A stretch of DNA of 61,381 nucleotides from a bacterium (GTDB lineage: Bacteria; Pseudomonadota; Alphaproteobacteria; Sphingomonadales; Sphingomonadaceae), in NCBI GenBank assembly GCA_030824575.1, contig JAVBXL010000062.1, positions 1-61,381 on the forward strand. The letters are read 5' to 3'. How positions within the stretch are numbered: the stretch's first letter is position 1; the number at the start of each line of letters is the position of its first letter. This document shows positions 7,050-15,473 of this stretch, one piece after another. The position numbers were made by a program, and so were the translations under genes. The notes below the pieces were generated by a model. That model worked only from the letters and a program-made list of their open reading frames with translations, was not told where the DNA came from and ran no database searches.

Positions 7050-10006
7050 TCCATCCTCGCCGCCTGAAAGGCACGCCAGCCAACATTTCCCGCTATTATA
7101 CCGTGGGCGATTATTACACCAAAGGGAGCGACGAACATTCAGAATGGGGTGGTCGGATAGCAGATGAATTGGGGCTATCCGGTCCAGTCGACCCCCAGAC
7201 TTTCCAAGAGTTGCTGGCCGGAAAAATCGGCGACCAGCAGCTCGGGCGCCATCGCGCAAATGGTGAGATCGAGCATCATCCTGGCTGGGACTTCGCGGTC
7301 AATGCGCCGAAATCGGTATCGATCATGGCGCTGGTGATGGACGATGAGCGCATCATCGCCGCCCATGAAAAGGCGGTGGGGACGGCGCTTGATTATCTCG
7401 AAGAACATGCATCGCTGCGTCGGCGCGACAATGGTCAGATCGTTCACGAGACAACCGGCCGGCTCGTGTTCGCCCGCTTCACCGAGCACGCCAGCCGCGA
7501 GCTTGATCCTCATCTTCATACCCATGTTGTCGTGATGAACATTACGAACCGGGAGGACGGTTCGTCCTGGGCCAGCCTCGAGACACGGGCGATGTTCGCC
7601 GAACAGATGGTTGCGGGTCAGGTCTATCGAAACGACCTCGCCCATGAGCTCCGCCAGATCGGATACGACGTCGAATTCGATCCGAGACGGGGGCTGTTCG
7701 AGATCGTCGGCGTTCCCAGGGATTTCATCAGGGACACCTCACAACGCGCCGAACAGATCGATGCCCATGCCAAAGAGCACGGGCTCACCGGACAGGCAGC
7801 GCGTCGCCAATCCTTCTACCAGACGCGCGGTCCCAAGGTGACGGCGACACTCGACGAGCTCCACAGCCAGTGGGCCGCGCGCGCGAAACCCTATGAGGCG
7901 GACCTCGCCAGACTCACTACGCAGGTAGAGGAGCGGGGGACGTCGATCATCGAGGTCGATCGCCGAACCGCAGGGCGCGCGAGCCTGTTCGGTCTCCGGC
8001 AGGCGGAGACCCGCGAAGCCGTGAACAATCTCGGCCGCATGTACAGGCTGGCGCTTGCCAGCCATGTCGGAGAGGTGCGGCTTGCCGATGTCCGGCCATT
8101 GCTTGCCGAGCATGAGGCGAAGCGTAAACTCCTCGTCACCCGTGCGCCGACCGGTGACCAGATCCTCACTCGCGGCCGAACCAGCAGGCGCAGCGCACGC
8201 CAGGAAATGGCGCTGTCTCAGCACCTCGCTCTGGCCCTGGACGATGCCCGACCGATCGCCACCGCCGACCGTCTTCTGGTCGCGCTGGAGACCGCTGGCC
8301 TCACCCCCCATCAGGAACAGGCTCTCGTTCAATCTGCTTTGTCGCGCGACCGCGTCACCGGAATCCACGGCGTCGGCGGCGCCGGCAAATCGACGCTGAT
8401 GAATACCCTGCGGCAGGCTGCCGAGCCGGGAACGGTGCTGGTCGCGCTGGCCCCCACATCATCAGCCGCCGCGACCACTGGGCAGATAGCGGGCGTCGAA
8501 TCCAGGACGGTCGAAAGCGTTCTCACCAGCGGTGGTCGCGGCATCACCGACCGCCATGTTCTCCTCCTCGACGAGGCCGGGCAACTCGGGACACGCCAGG
8601 CCATTCGCATCCTCGAGATCAGCCGGATGACGGGCGCGCGGCTGATCCTGCTCGGCGATGACAAGCAGACCGGCGCGATCGAACAGGGGAAGCCCTTCTG
8701 GCTGATGCAGAAATTCGGCCTCGCCACCGCGCAACTTACCGAGTCCATGCGTCAGCAAACGAAGAGTATGAAAGCCGCGGTCACGCATGCGCGGGCGGCG
8801 GAATATGCCGCCTCGCTCTCGCAGCTCGACAAGGTCGTGAGCGGGGAGGGGGCCGAGGCCCTGGCGAAAGGGCTGGTCGCGGAATGGACCCGGTTGAAAC
8901 CCGAAAACCGCGCGACCACCAACATCCTCGTACTCGACAATGCGACCCGGCTGATCGTGAACTCAAAGATTCGCGAAACCCTGAAATCCGAAAGCGCGAT
9001 CGCCGCCGAAGACGCGCGACTCCAGGTCCTGACGCCGACCGGCATGTCCGATCAGGAGAAACATTATGCCCGCTTCTATTCCGGCGGGCAGGTCGTGACC
9101 TTCACCCGGGATCAACTCGGGGCGGGGATCGCGCGCGACGTCCAGTATCGTGTCGTCGGTATCGGACGCGCCGAGAGCGGGCGGCAGGTCGTGCGACTGC
9201 TCGACGAGAATGGCCGCATCATCCGCTGGGATCCGCGGCAGAGTCAGGTCAAGCAGATCAACGTATTCAATGCTGAGAATCGCGACCTCGCGGAAGGCGA
9301 TCGCATCCAATGGCGCCTGGTGAGCAACGCGCTCGATCTCAAAAATGCAGAGCGTGGCACGGTCGAAAAGATGGATGGAACCCTCGCCACGATCCGGTGG
9401 GACCGGGGCGAGCGCGTGCAGCAGATCGATTTGTCCGAGCACAAGCACTGGGATCACGGATACGCAGAGACGGTATATTCCGCGCAGTCCAAGACCTACG
9501 CCCGCGTCTATGTGCTGGCGCCGGTCAATTCCGGGCTCGTGAACGGCCAGAATTATTATACGGCGATCACCCGCGCGCGCTTCGGCGTTAAGCTCTGGAC
9601 CGAGGATGAAAAGCGCCTCGCCGAGAAGCTCCAAACCCATTCCGGCGAAAAGACATCCGCGCTGGAAGGGCTGGGTAGGCTGGACCGGGATAATCGCGAA
9701 AGTCTTGCGGCGCCGCATGCAGACCCGATTGAGCGAGCTCGGGCGGACCAGGATCGTGAGCGGTCCGAGCGGCGCGACATGGCCCTTGGCCGGCAACTCG
9801 ACCAACGGACGAATGCGCCAAGGGGCCTGCCGGAGCGGCTGGCTGAAAATGCCCGCGGGATTGCCGACATCCTCGACCGGTTCCTGCAATCTGTCGTCGA
9901 TCGCGCGCCAACCGAACCCGAGCGCGCGGATGCGCGACCCGATCCCACACCCGCCCACGTACATGACACCCGCGATGCCGATCCCGGCCACGGTCCCGAA
10001 CATTGA
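7046..10006 (+). CDS. mobF: MobF relaxase-helicase (TraI/TrwC-type)
   Basis: A 986-aa conjugative relaxase. The N-terminal domain has the paired catalytic tyrosines Y17/Y18 and Y23/Y24 and the metal-binding histidines in HLHTH (156-160, with H148 upstream). A RecD/TraI-like SF1 helicase follows: Walker A GVGGAGKST near 442-450, Walker B LLLDEAGQL near 505, and the AQSKTYARVYV and YTAITRAR motifs near 815-850. The C-terminus after about 870 is charged and low complexity. It nicks oriT, stays covalently bound to the strand and unwinds it. It is shorter than F TraI and close to TrwC length. Starts by ATGA overlap with traD. Confidence 0.95.
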   Translation: MIHPRRLKGTPANISRYYTVGDYYTKGSDEHSEWGGRIADELGLSGPVDPQTFQELLAGKIGDQQLGRHRANGEIEHHPGWDFAVNAPKSVSIMALVMDDERIIAAHEKAVGTALDYLEEHASLRRRDNGQIVHETTGRLVFARFTEHASRELDPHLHTHVVVMNITNREDGSSWASLETRAMFAEQMVAGQVYRNDLAHELRQIGYDVEFDPRRGLFEIVGVPRDFIRDTSQRAEQIDAHAKEHGLTGQAARRQSFYQTRGPKVTATLDELHSQWAARAKPYEADLARLTTQVEERGTSIIEVDRRTAGRASLFGLRQAETREAVNNLGRMYRLALASHVGEVRLADVRPLLAEHEAKRKLLVTRAPTGDQILTRGRTSRRSARQEMALSQHLALALDDARPIATADRLLVALETAGLTPHQEQALVQSALSRDRVTGIHGVGGAGKSTLMNTLRQAAEPGTVLVALAPTSSAAATTGQIAGVESRTVESVLTSGGRGITDRHVLLLDEAGQLGTRQAIRILEISRMTGARLILLGDDKQTGAIEQGKPFWLMQKFGLATAQLTESMRQQTKSMKAAVTHARAAEYAASLSQLDKVVSGEGAEALAKGLVAEWTRLKPENRATTNILVLDNATRLIVNSKIRETLKSESAIAAEDARLQVLTPTGMSDQEKHYARFYSGGQVVTFTRDQLGAGIARDVQYRVVGIGRAESGRQVVRLLDENGRIIRWDPRQSQVKQINVFNAENRDLAEGDRIQWRLVSNALDLKNAERGTVEKMDGTLATIRWDRGERVQQIDLSEHKHWDHGYAETVYSAQSKTYARVYVLAPVNSGLVNGQNYYTAITRARFGVKLWTEDEKRLAEKLQTHSGEKTSALEGLGRLDRDNRESLAAPHADPIERARADQDRERSERRDMALGRQLDQRTNAPRGLPERLAENARGIADILDRFLQSVVDRAPTEPERADARPDPTPAHVHDTRDADPGHGPEH

Positions 10007-10023
10007 TCACGGAGACTCTTTCG

Positions 10024-10698
10024 ATGAACCACTCCAGTTCTGCATTCTCCGCCCGACGCCGCCTCAAACCCGTTCTGCGCGTCGGCTGCCTTGCCGTGGT
10101 GTTCGCGGTATCCACCGCGGCTTCACCCTCGGCGGGGATGGCGAGACTTTCGGAAGGCGACATCTCACACTGCATTGCACGTGCCGCTGGTGGGAAGGAT
10201 TGGCTCGAGAAAACCCTGTGGGGACTGCGCGACCAGGAAGGCGGATGGGTCGGCGCGGAGGTCGCCAATGCCAACGGATCGCATGACCTGGGGCCCCTTC
10301 AGATCAACAGTTGGTGGGTGCCAAAGATCGCAGCGGTGCTGCGGCGGCCCGAGCCGGAGGTTCGCACCTGGCTCAAGTCCGATGCCTGCTTCAATGCCGA
10401 CGTTGCCCGCTGGATCTTCCTGTCGGCCTTGCGGTCGACCGGTGACTATTGGGCCGCGATCGGGGTCTATCACAGCCCCACAGCGTGGCGCCAAAGGCGC
10501 TATGCGCTGAGCGTCGCGGATCATCTCACGCGGCGTTTTGGTCCTGCGATCTTCGCCGAAAGGCCTGTTAGGCTTGGCGGTGCTTCGGTCGCGACGACCC
10601 TGCAATCGCCCGACTCGCCCACCAACGAGGCCAAGCGGGAGCGAATGCTCGGGTTCGGCGTGGTAGCGCGCTCCGTATCGTCAGAGGTGCAAGATTAA
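10024..10698 (+). CDS. Periplasmic lytic transglycosylase of the transfer module
   Basis: A 224-aa protein. The N-terminus (RRRLKPVLRVG followed by CLAVVFAVSTAA) is a signal peptide. A lysozyme-like SLT domain follows, with a catalytic-type Glu in LRDQEGGW near residue 71 and the family motif HDLGPLQIN, then IGVYHSPTAWRQRRYA. Such enzymes (VirB1/TrbN type) open the peptidoglycan for the secretion channel. Start at 10024 has GGAG 9 nt upstream; a TTG at 10003 overlapping the relaxase stop is less likely. It lies 17 bp behind the relaxase gene, so it is probably in the same operon. Confidence 0.88.
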   Translation: MNHSSSAFSARRRLKPVLRVGCLAVVFAVSTAASPSAGMARLSEGDISHCIARAAGGKDWLEKTLWGLRDQEGGWVGAEVANANGSHDLGPLQINSWWVPKIAAVLRRPEPEVRTWLKSDACFNADVARWIFLSALRSTGDYWAAIGVYHSPTAWRQRRYALSVADHLTRRFGPAIFAERPVRLGGASVATTLQSPDSPTNEAKRERMLGFGVVARSVSSEVQD

Positions 10699-10773
10699 GC
10701 GGCGCGGTGGCAGCAGGCTTGTCGCTCTATCCGCTCCTCGATAGATCAGCAGGGGAACAACCAGGAGTGAATC

Positions 10774-11049
10774 ATGAACAACAGCGACCTCGCCGACCAT
10801 CTTTCCAGCGCCACCGGCTCGAGCAAGGCCGACGCCAAGAAAATCGTCGATACTGTCTTCGCGGCGATTGCGGACGCGGCGGCGAAGGGCGAGGAGATTT
10901 CGCTCAACGGCTTCGGCAAGTTCAAAGTAAAGGCCAGCGCGGAGCGCGAAGGTCGCAATCCCTCGACTGGCGCGACCATCACGATTGCGGCCTCGAAGAA
11001 GCTGACATTCACGCCCGCTAAAGCGGTGAAGGACAAGCTGAACGGTTGA
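10774..11049 (+). CDS. HU-family DNA-bending protein
   Basis: A 91-aa protein with the complete HU/IHF fold signature: LADHLSSATGSSKADAKKIVD at the N-terminus, GFGKFKVK, and the DNA-inserting arm GRNPSTGATITI. It ends PAKAVKDKLNG. AGGAG lies 8 nt before the ATG. An element-encoded HU could assist relaxosome assembly or recombination, or buffer nucleoid effects of the element; this cannot be decided from the sequence. Confidence 0.93.
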   Translation: MNNSDLADHLSSATGSSKADAKKIVDTVFAAIADAAAKGEEISLNGFGKFKVKASAEREGRNPSTGATITIAASKKLTFTPAKAVKDKLNG

Positions 11050-11056
11050 ACCGACT

Positions 11057-11099
11057 CTTGGTCCCAGGCACATCCCTCAACGATCGCGCCTGGACCAAG
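11057..11099. terminator. Inverted repeat after the HU gene
   Basis: CTTGGTCC-CAGGC at 11057 pairs with GCCTG-GACCAAG ending at 11099 over a 17-nt loop. No T run follows directly, so termination is uncertain. Confidence 0.35.
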
Positions 11100-11231
11100 A
11101 AAGCCGTCCGTCGTTTTTCCTCGCTCGGAGGCCGGTTTCGGAGGTTTCCCACACCAGCGTTCGGCAGTGACGGGTTCAACTCAAGCGTCCGCTGGCGCTG
11201 CTTCGCGACGGCCCTCTATCATATAGGTTTC

Positions 11232-11696
11232 ATGACAAACCCTCGAACTCACACCACTTCTCGCACCATCATTGCGCCACCACGAGCCATTTTCCGGGCT
11301 TTTCTTGACGCCGAGGCCGTTGCGTCATGGCGCGCGCCCAAGGGCATGACTGCAAAGATCCTCTCTTTCGACCCCCGTGTTGGGGGCGGCTATCGGATGA
11401 CACTCGTCTATTCCGAGACCGAACGTGGCCGAGGCAAATCAACGGAGGATACCGACGTCGTCGAGGCACGCTTCATCGAACTGATACCGAATGAAAAAAT
11501 TGTCGAGGCCGTCGAGTTCGAGTCCGCCCATCCGGCCTTTACCGGCACCATGACGATGACAGCGATATTCACGGCGGTCGCAAACGGCACGAAAGTGACG
11601 TTCACCGCGGAAAACGTCCCTATGGGGATCAGCGAAGTTGACCATCGCGCCGGCATGGATTCATCATTGAAGAACCTCGCCAATCTCGTTGAATAG
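11232..11696 (+). CDS. SRPBCC/AHSA1-domain protein
   Basis: A 154-aa protein with the AHSA1-type SRPBCC (START-like) pattern: TTSRTIIAPPRAIFRAFLDAEA, WRAPKGMTAKILSFDPRVGGGY, then IELIPNEKIVEAVEF and a C-terminal helix SSLKNLANLVE. Members bind hydrophobic ligands or are of unknown role. Start at 11232 begins the domain properly. It is a cargo-type gene with no obvious link to transfer. Its codon use is less GC-biased than its neighbours. Confidence 0.8.
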   Translation: MTNPRTHTTSRTIIAPPRAIFRAFLDAEAVASWRAPKGMTAKILSFDPRVGGGYRMTLVYSETERGRGKSTEDTDVVEARFIELIPNEKIVEAVEFESAHPAFTGTMTMTAIFTAVANGTKVTFTAENVPMGISEVDHRAGMDSSLKNLANLVE

Positions 11697-11811
11697 GCCC
11701 GCAGGCGCCGCTTGAGCCTTTCTATGGGTGTTAGCGAAGAAGATAGCGCCTGACCGCCCGCGACATCATCGACACGCTGAGCATTGTGCGTCGGTTCGAG
11801 CGCGGGAACTG

Positions 11812-11985
11812 TTGATAAACGACGGCACGCGAGGTACGATAACCTTGCTTCAAGACATCCCGCCGAGCTCCATCGATTGGAGCAGCGACGTGTTAACGAT
11901 GGGCGTGCGCCTCGGTTGCGCCTTGCTTGGGTACCTCAGACAGTGCGAATGTCCCTTACACGATGAACGCATCGTCCGGCGATGA
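11812..11985 (+). pseudogene. Decayed second copy of the transfer-operon leader and RHH start
   Basis: The DNA from 11811 to about 11943 aligns with 4468-4600, the leader and first codons of the RHH gene. Shared blocks are GTTGA-AAAC, GCTTCAAGAC, CCCG-CGAGCTCC, TGGAGC--CGAC-TG and GCGTGCG. The distance from the shared TTG to the RHH start (78 nt) is the same in both. In translation VRLGCALLGYLRQ here corresponds to VRVDSALHDRLSR there, after which the frame is lost and the protein would end at 11985. It is thus a truncated duplicate, though the inverted repeat GAGCTCC/GGAGC in its leader is kept. Confidence 0.6.
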
Positions 11986-12383
11986 GGCGTGCCCGATCTC
12001 CGAACACGAGGTACGGGACCGCCGCTGATGCCTCGGCCGCGCCACGAACGCTTGGTATTGAGTCCAACCCGCCTTTGCACCCCGAGGCTCAGGCTACGGA
12101 TCAGGAGCCTACTAAGGCTGCGTGTGAATTCTCAGCGGGCAAGTCTCCGCAGAACGATCCACGGGAACCTCGCATTGCGAGACGCGACAAATTCTCACGC
12201 CAGCTGATTGAGGATGCCAGTGCGATCTTCGCACGACGGATGGGCCGGCCAGTTTCTCAGGACGAAGCGAGGATTCTGCTAGGCGACCTGACCGACTATT
12301 ATGAGCTCGCCATCGCCCGACGTCGGACCATTGTCGATCGACAACCGTCAAGACAATGCGATGACGACACGAGTGCCCGATAA
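11982..12383 (+). CDS. Small hypothetical protein next to the integrase
   Basis: A 133-aa frame whose C-terminal half looks genuine: KFSRQLIEDASAIFARRMGR, then PVSQDEARILLGDLTDYYEL and AIARRR. This LIEDA...ISxEDARE-type pattern is seen in small proteins encoded beside site-specific recombinases on mobile elements; none has a known function. The N-terminal 60 residues are low complexity and the start at 11982 has no clear ribosome site, so the true start may be elsewhere or the gene may be partly decayed. Confidence 0.5.
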   Translation: MRRARSPNTRYGTAADASAAPRTLGIESNPPLHPEAQATDQEPTKAACEFSAGKSPQNDPREPRIARRDKFSRQLIEDASAIFARRMGRPVSQDEARILLGDLTDYYELAIARRRTIVDRQPSRQCDDDTSAR

Positions 12384-12560
12384 CCCAGCCAGGCGGTTTG
12401 CCTACGCCGAATCGGCGGCTTGACGGTTCAGTGCTGTCGCGGAATAAATAGGGAACAGAACGGGACGGCGGCACAACCACAATTCCCCAGCGATAGGCGC
12501 GTTTCGCGGTTGGAAGTGGGGAAGGATCGTGATTGAGAGCAGAGAAGGAAGTGTCGAACA

Positions 12561-14162
12561 ATGGTGAAACCCAGAGCGAAGCTGAGACGGACGGTGGCAC
12601 GTGCGTCGATCCGCCACGCATTAAAGAAAGCGGTTCTCTACGCTCGCGTCTCGACGTCGGAGCAGGAGCGCGAGGGATTCTCGATTCCTGCCCAGCTCAA
12701 ACTTCTCCGAGACTACGCAGCGATCCACGACATCGATATCGTAGCCGAACATGTCGATGTAGAAACTGCACGGAAGGCTGGCCGCACCGAATTTGAAGCG
12801 ATGCTGGCTTATCTACGACGCCATCCGTCTGTCCGAATGATCCTGGTCGAAAAGACCGATCGGCTGTACCGCAACCTCAAGGACTGGGTGACGCTCGACG
12901 AATTGGATATCGAGATCCACCTCGCCAAGGAGGGCGTTGTCCTTTCCAACGAGTCCAGGTCTTCCGAGAAGTTCATGCACGGCATCAAGGTGTTGATGGC
13001 CAAGAACTATATTGACAATCTATCGGAGGAAGCGCGCAAAGGCATGACTGAAAAGGCCGCGCAGGGTTATTGGCCTACTCTCGCTCCACTCGGTTACCGC
13101 AACATCCGCAACGATGCGGGGCGGAAAGTAATCGAGGTCGATCCCGAGATCGCACCGATCATTGCGCGCCTGTTCGAGCTGTGCGGAACCGGTAATTTCT
13201 CGATCAACGAACTGGCAGCGAAGGCGCGCGATCTTGGTTTGAGGTATCGTCGAAGCGGCAAGCTCGTCAGCAGTACGAGTACGATTTTCTATATTCTCAG
13301 AAATCGGCTCTACACCGGCTCCTATGAGTGGGACGGCAAGCTTTATCGAGGCCTGCACGATCCAATCATTTCGCTGGAGGCCTGGGAACTAGCTCAGGAG
13401 GTCATCGATGGCCGTAGCGCGTCCAACGTCCGCGCGAGTCCCAAAGATTTCGTCTACACCGGCTTGATGACCTGCGGCCATTGCGGCTGTGCGATAGTCG
13501 CGGAGATCAAGAAGCAGAAATACGTCTATTACCATTGCACCGGCTTTAAGGGAAAATGCCCTGAGCGTTACGTCCGGCAGGAGGCGCTTGACGTTCATTT
13601 CGAACAGATGCTTTCGCGGCTTCGCCTCGACGACGAAATTTTCGGTCTCGTACAGCGAGCGCTCCGCGAGAGCCATGGCGACGAGAGCCGCGAGCGTGAT
13701 GAAGCCAAGGCGCGGCTGGCTGCCGAGGCAGACAAGCTCCAGGAGCGTCTTGACACCATCTACCTCGACAAGGTCGATGGACGTATCACCAAGGAATTTC
13801 ACGATCGCATCGCTACCACCTGGCGGGAGGAGAGAGCGCGGGCGATCCGAGGACTCGAGCACCTCAATAATGCGGACGAGGCCTATGTTGATGATGGCGT
13901 AGCGCTGCTCGATATCGTCAGGAACGCTCACAAGGGCTTTGCGGAGATGGCCCCGGAATACCGGCGTCGAGCTCTAAATTTGGTACTTTCGAACTGCACT
14001 TGGGCCAATGATCGGCTGACCGTAGAATTCAGGCAGCCCTTTGGAATGCTTGAAGAATTATCACGGGCCGCGTTCACTCTCGGCACGCCAAACCAACCCC
14101 AAAATGAGGGTTTTGACAGTTTGGTGACCCCTACGGGAATCGAACCCGTGCTTCAGCCGTGA
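12561..14162 (+). CDS. Large serine recombinase (integrase) of the element
   Basis: A 533-aa recombinase. The resolvase catalytic domain begins near residue 23 with YARVSTSEQE (nucleophile Ser31) and contains LVEKTDRLYRNLKD. The recombinase domain follows (GYWPTLAPLGYRN near 170), then a zinc ribbon (CGHCG near 304 and a CTGFKGKCPERY pair near 325-336) and a coiled coil near 370-420. This is the phiC31-type large serine integrase layout. The last 13 codons (TPTGIEPVLQP) are the reverse complement of the tRNA-Glu 3' half, so the C-terminus is supplied by the attachment site. AAGGAAG lies about 10 nt before the ATG. Confidence 0.93.
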   Translation: MVKPRAKLRRTVARASIRHALKKAVLYARVSTSEQEREGFSIPAQLKLLRDYAAIHDIDIVAEHVDVETARKAGRTEFEAMLAYLRRHPSVRMILVEKTDRLYRNLKDWVTLDELDIEIHLAKEGVVLSNESRSSEKFMHGIKVLMAKNYIDNLSEEARKGMTEKAAQGYWPTLAPLGYRNIRNDAGRKVIEVDPEIAPIIARLFELCGTGNFSINELAAKARDLGLRYRRSGKLVSSTSTIFYILRNRLYTGSYEWDGKLYRGLHDPIISLEAWELAQEVIDGRSASNVRASPKDFVYTGLMTCGHCGCAIVAEIKKQKYVYYHCTGFKGKCPERYVRQEALDVHFEQMLSRLRLDDEIFGLVQRALRESHGDESRERDEAKARLAAEADKLQERLDTIYLDKVDGRITKEFHDRIATTWREERARAIRGLEHLNNADEAYVDDGVALLDIVRNAHKGFAEMAPEYRRRALNLVLSNCTWANDRLTVEFRQPFGMLEELSRAAFTLGTPNQPQNEGFDSLVTPTGIEPVLQP

Positions 14163-14196
14163 GAGGGCCGCGTCCTAACCGCTAGACGAAGGGGCC
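14122..14196 (-). tRNA. tRNA-Glu (anticodon CTC)
   Basis: Read on the minus strand, the acceptor GGCCCCT pairs with AGGGGTC followed by A and an encoded CCA. The D stem is GTC/GAC. The anticodon stem CGGCC/GGCTG encloses CTCTCAC, anticodon CTC. The T arm is ACGGG-TTCGATT-CCCGT. All arms close. The 3' end faces the conjugative element, the usual orientation for a tRNA attachment site. Confidence 0.95.
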
Positions 14197-14229
14197 ATGG
14201 ACCGCGCTGGGCAGTCGGCAGGGGCTGGC

Positions 14230-14258
14230 CTTTAAGGCAGGGGCATCCATGGCGTCAA
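14230..14258 (-). promoter_or_regulatory. Promoter of tRNA-Glu
   Basis: On the minus strand TTGACG (14258-14253) and TTAAAG (14235-14230) are separated by exactly 17 nt and lie about 34 nt before the tRNA 5' end. Confidence 0.6.
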
Positions 14259-14334
14259 GCGAAACCGCAGGGCATCCATCCCGTCCGCACCATGAAAAAT
14301 CGTCCAGTGCAGAACATAGGCCAATTCCCCATAT

Positions 14335-14365
14335 AAAAAACCACCCCATGCAGAGCATGGGGTGG
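14335..14365 (-). terminator. Strong terminator (sRNA/sapC transcript)
   Basis: On the minus strand, a perfect 11-bp stem CCACCCCATGC/GCATGGGGTGG with a 3-nt loop is followed directly by TTTTTT. Confidence 0.9.
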
Positions 14366-14500
14366 CCAAGGTTCAGGGAGGAGACGCCTCCAAAGGGGGA
14401 GGCGCCCATACGATACACCCGAAAGGGGGGCAGGTGCATCGCATGACTGATAGATAGGGCAGGTCGCATCGCCTTACAAGAGGGGATGCGACGCCCTTTC
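14335..14500 (-). ncRNA. Candidate structured small RNA with C-rich loops behind sapC
   Basis: Read on the minus strand there are three consecutive hairpins and a terminator, with no ORF. H1 (14497-14456) has AGGGC plus GTCGCATC arms and a CCCTCTTG-type loop. H2 (14444-14408) has 12 pairs including two G-U and a TGCCCCCCTTTC loop. H3 (14404-14385) is CGCCTCC-CCCTTT-GGAGGCG. An unpaired TCTCCTCCC follows, then CCACCCCATGC-TCT-GCATGGGGTGG and six T. C-rich loops and CCTCC anti-Shine-Dalgarno segments are features of several alphaproteobacterial trans-acting sRNAs. It may have its own promoter or be cut from the sapC 3' UTR. Confidence 0.6.
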
Positions 14501-14537
14501 CATCAATTTTTCAAACCCTTTCGGGTTAATTTCTCAT

Positions 14538-15338
14538 TCAGGCGCCGGCCACTTCCGGGGTCGCTTCCGCCGTGGCTGGCATGGCGATCGGACCCTTGCC
14601 CTGCGCTACCTGCGCTTCGAAGATTTCGCGCATCAGTTGGAGCGAGAAGAGGTGTGCGTGGATCAGTGGCAACATGCCGTTCTGGTTGATCTTGCGCAGT
14701 TGGTCGCCGCGCAGGTCGCGCAGCTTTTCCTCGTTGATCATGCGGAAACCACGATAGACGAAGGGCTGATCGGCGACTGGGGTCTGGATCGCGACTTCGC
14801 CGTCCATCAACAGGTCGAGTTCCTGCAGATCGCGCACGAACTGGCCGGTGCGGGCCGCAGCCTGCTCGAAATCCTCGCAAAATTTCATCACGCCCTGGGT
14901 CTGCTCGCTGGGCTTGCCGTCTTCGAACAGCGGCTGGCCGTCCTCGAACGCGCCGATCGCCGGGCTGGTGGGGTCGAAGCAGAGCGACAGGTCGTCGCTG
15001 TCGGGGCGCAGCTTGGCCAGCATCCAGGGATAGCGACGGACATAGGCCGGGACATAGGCCGGACCGCGCAGCTTGCCGTCTTCGTCCACGAAGATGTTGA
15101 CGCCTTCATTAAGGCCCATCAGCAGCAGCGGCACCGAATCCGTGCCGGCCGAAAAGATGATCGGGGCAAAGCGCTGGGCGGGGACGAATTCGTCGATGGT
15201 CAGCGGAATGGCGTGCTGCGTCGTCAGGAACGGGGCTGAATCGATCTGGCGGGTGCGATAATCGACATGGTCGACGCTGCTCAGCGGCAGGAGATCATTG
15301 TAGAAGATCGGCAGGTTGTTGGCGGGCGCGCTGGCCAT
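14538..15338 (-). CDS. SapC family protein
   Basis: A 266-aa protein matching the SapC family: PLSSVDHVDYR near the N-terminus, FVPAQRFAPIIFS, GLNEGVNIFVDEDG, AYVPAYVRRYPWML and a C-terminal MINEEKLRDLRGDQLRKI. The family is named after a Campylobacter S-layer locus, but in sphingomonads and other proteobacteria the role is unknown. No signal peptide is visible. Start at 15338 (MASAPANNLP) is where the family pattern begins; the upstream in-frame extension is not family-like. The transcript appears to end at the 14335 terminator. Confidence 0.85.
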   Translation of the reverse strand: MASAPANNLPIFYNDLLPLSSVDHVDYRTRQIDSAPFLTTQHAIPLTIDEFVPAQRFAPIIFSAGTDSVPLLLMGLNEGVNIFVDEDGKLRGPAYVPAYVRRYPWMLAKLRPDSDDLSLCFDPTSPAIGAFEDGQPLFEDGKPSEQTQGVMKFCEDFEQAAARTGQFVRDLQELDLLMDGEVAIQTPVADQPFVYRGFRMINEEKLRDLRGDQLRKINQNGMLPLIHAHLFSLQLMREIFEAQVAQGKGPIAMPATAEATPEVAGA

Positions 15339-15473
15339 GGTCCGGGTCCATTCTGTCAATTTGCGGCCGCCTTTTATGTGCGCGCCGCGGGCTGAATATT
15401 GGGGCAGGGCGATAATGGCCTTGCCGGTTGGTGGCAATCGGTTTGTCGGCGGCCCGTGTTCAGCTTGCCGCCT

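Larger units (their letters stand above)
1..14196. mobile_element. Right part of an integrated conjugative element at tRNA-Glu
   Basis: The stretch carries a transfer module (coupling protein, MobF relaxase, lytic transglycosylase), plasmid/ICE-type accessory genes (DUF736, two DUF2493, HU) and a large serine recombinase whose gene ends inside the 3' half of a tRNA-Glu gene. Everything beyond the tRNA is ordinary chromosome. The left boundary is not in the window and no second copy of the tRNA 3' end is visible here, so total size is unknown. Most of the mating-pair (type IV secretion) genes are also absent from the window; they may lie to the left, or the element may be mobilizable only. Calling it an ICE is inference from gene content and the tRNA junction. 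Confidence 0.8.
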
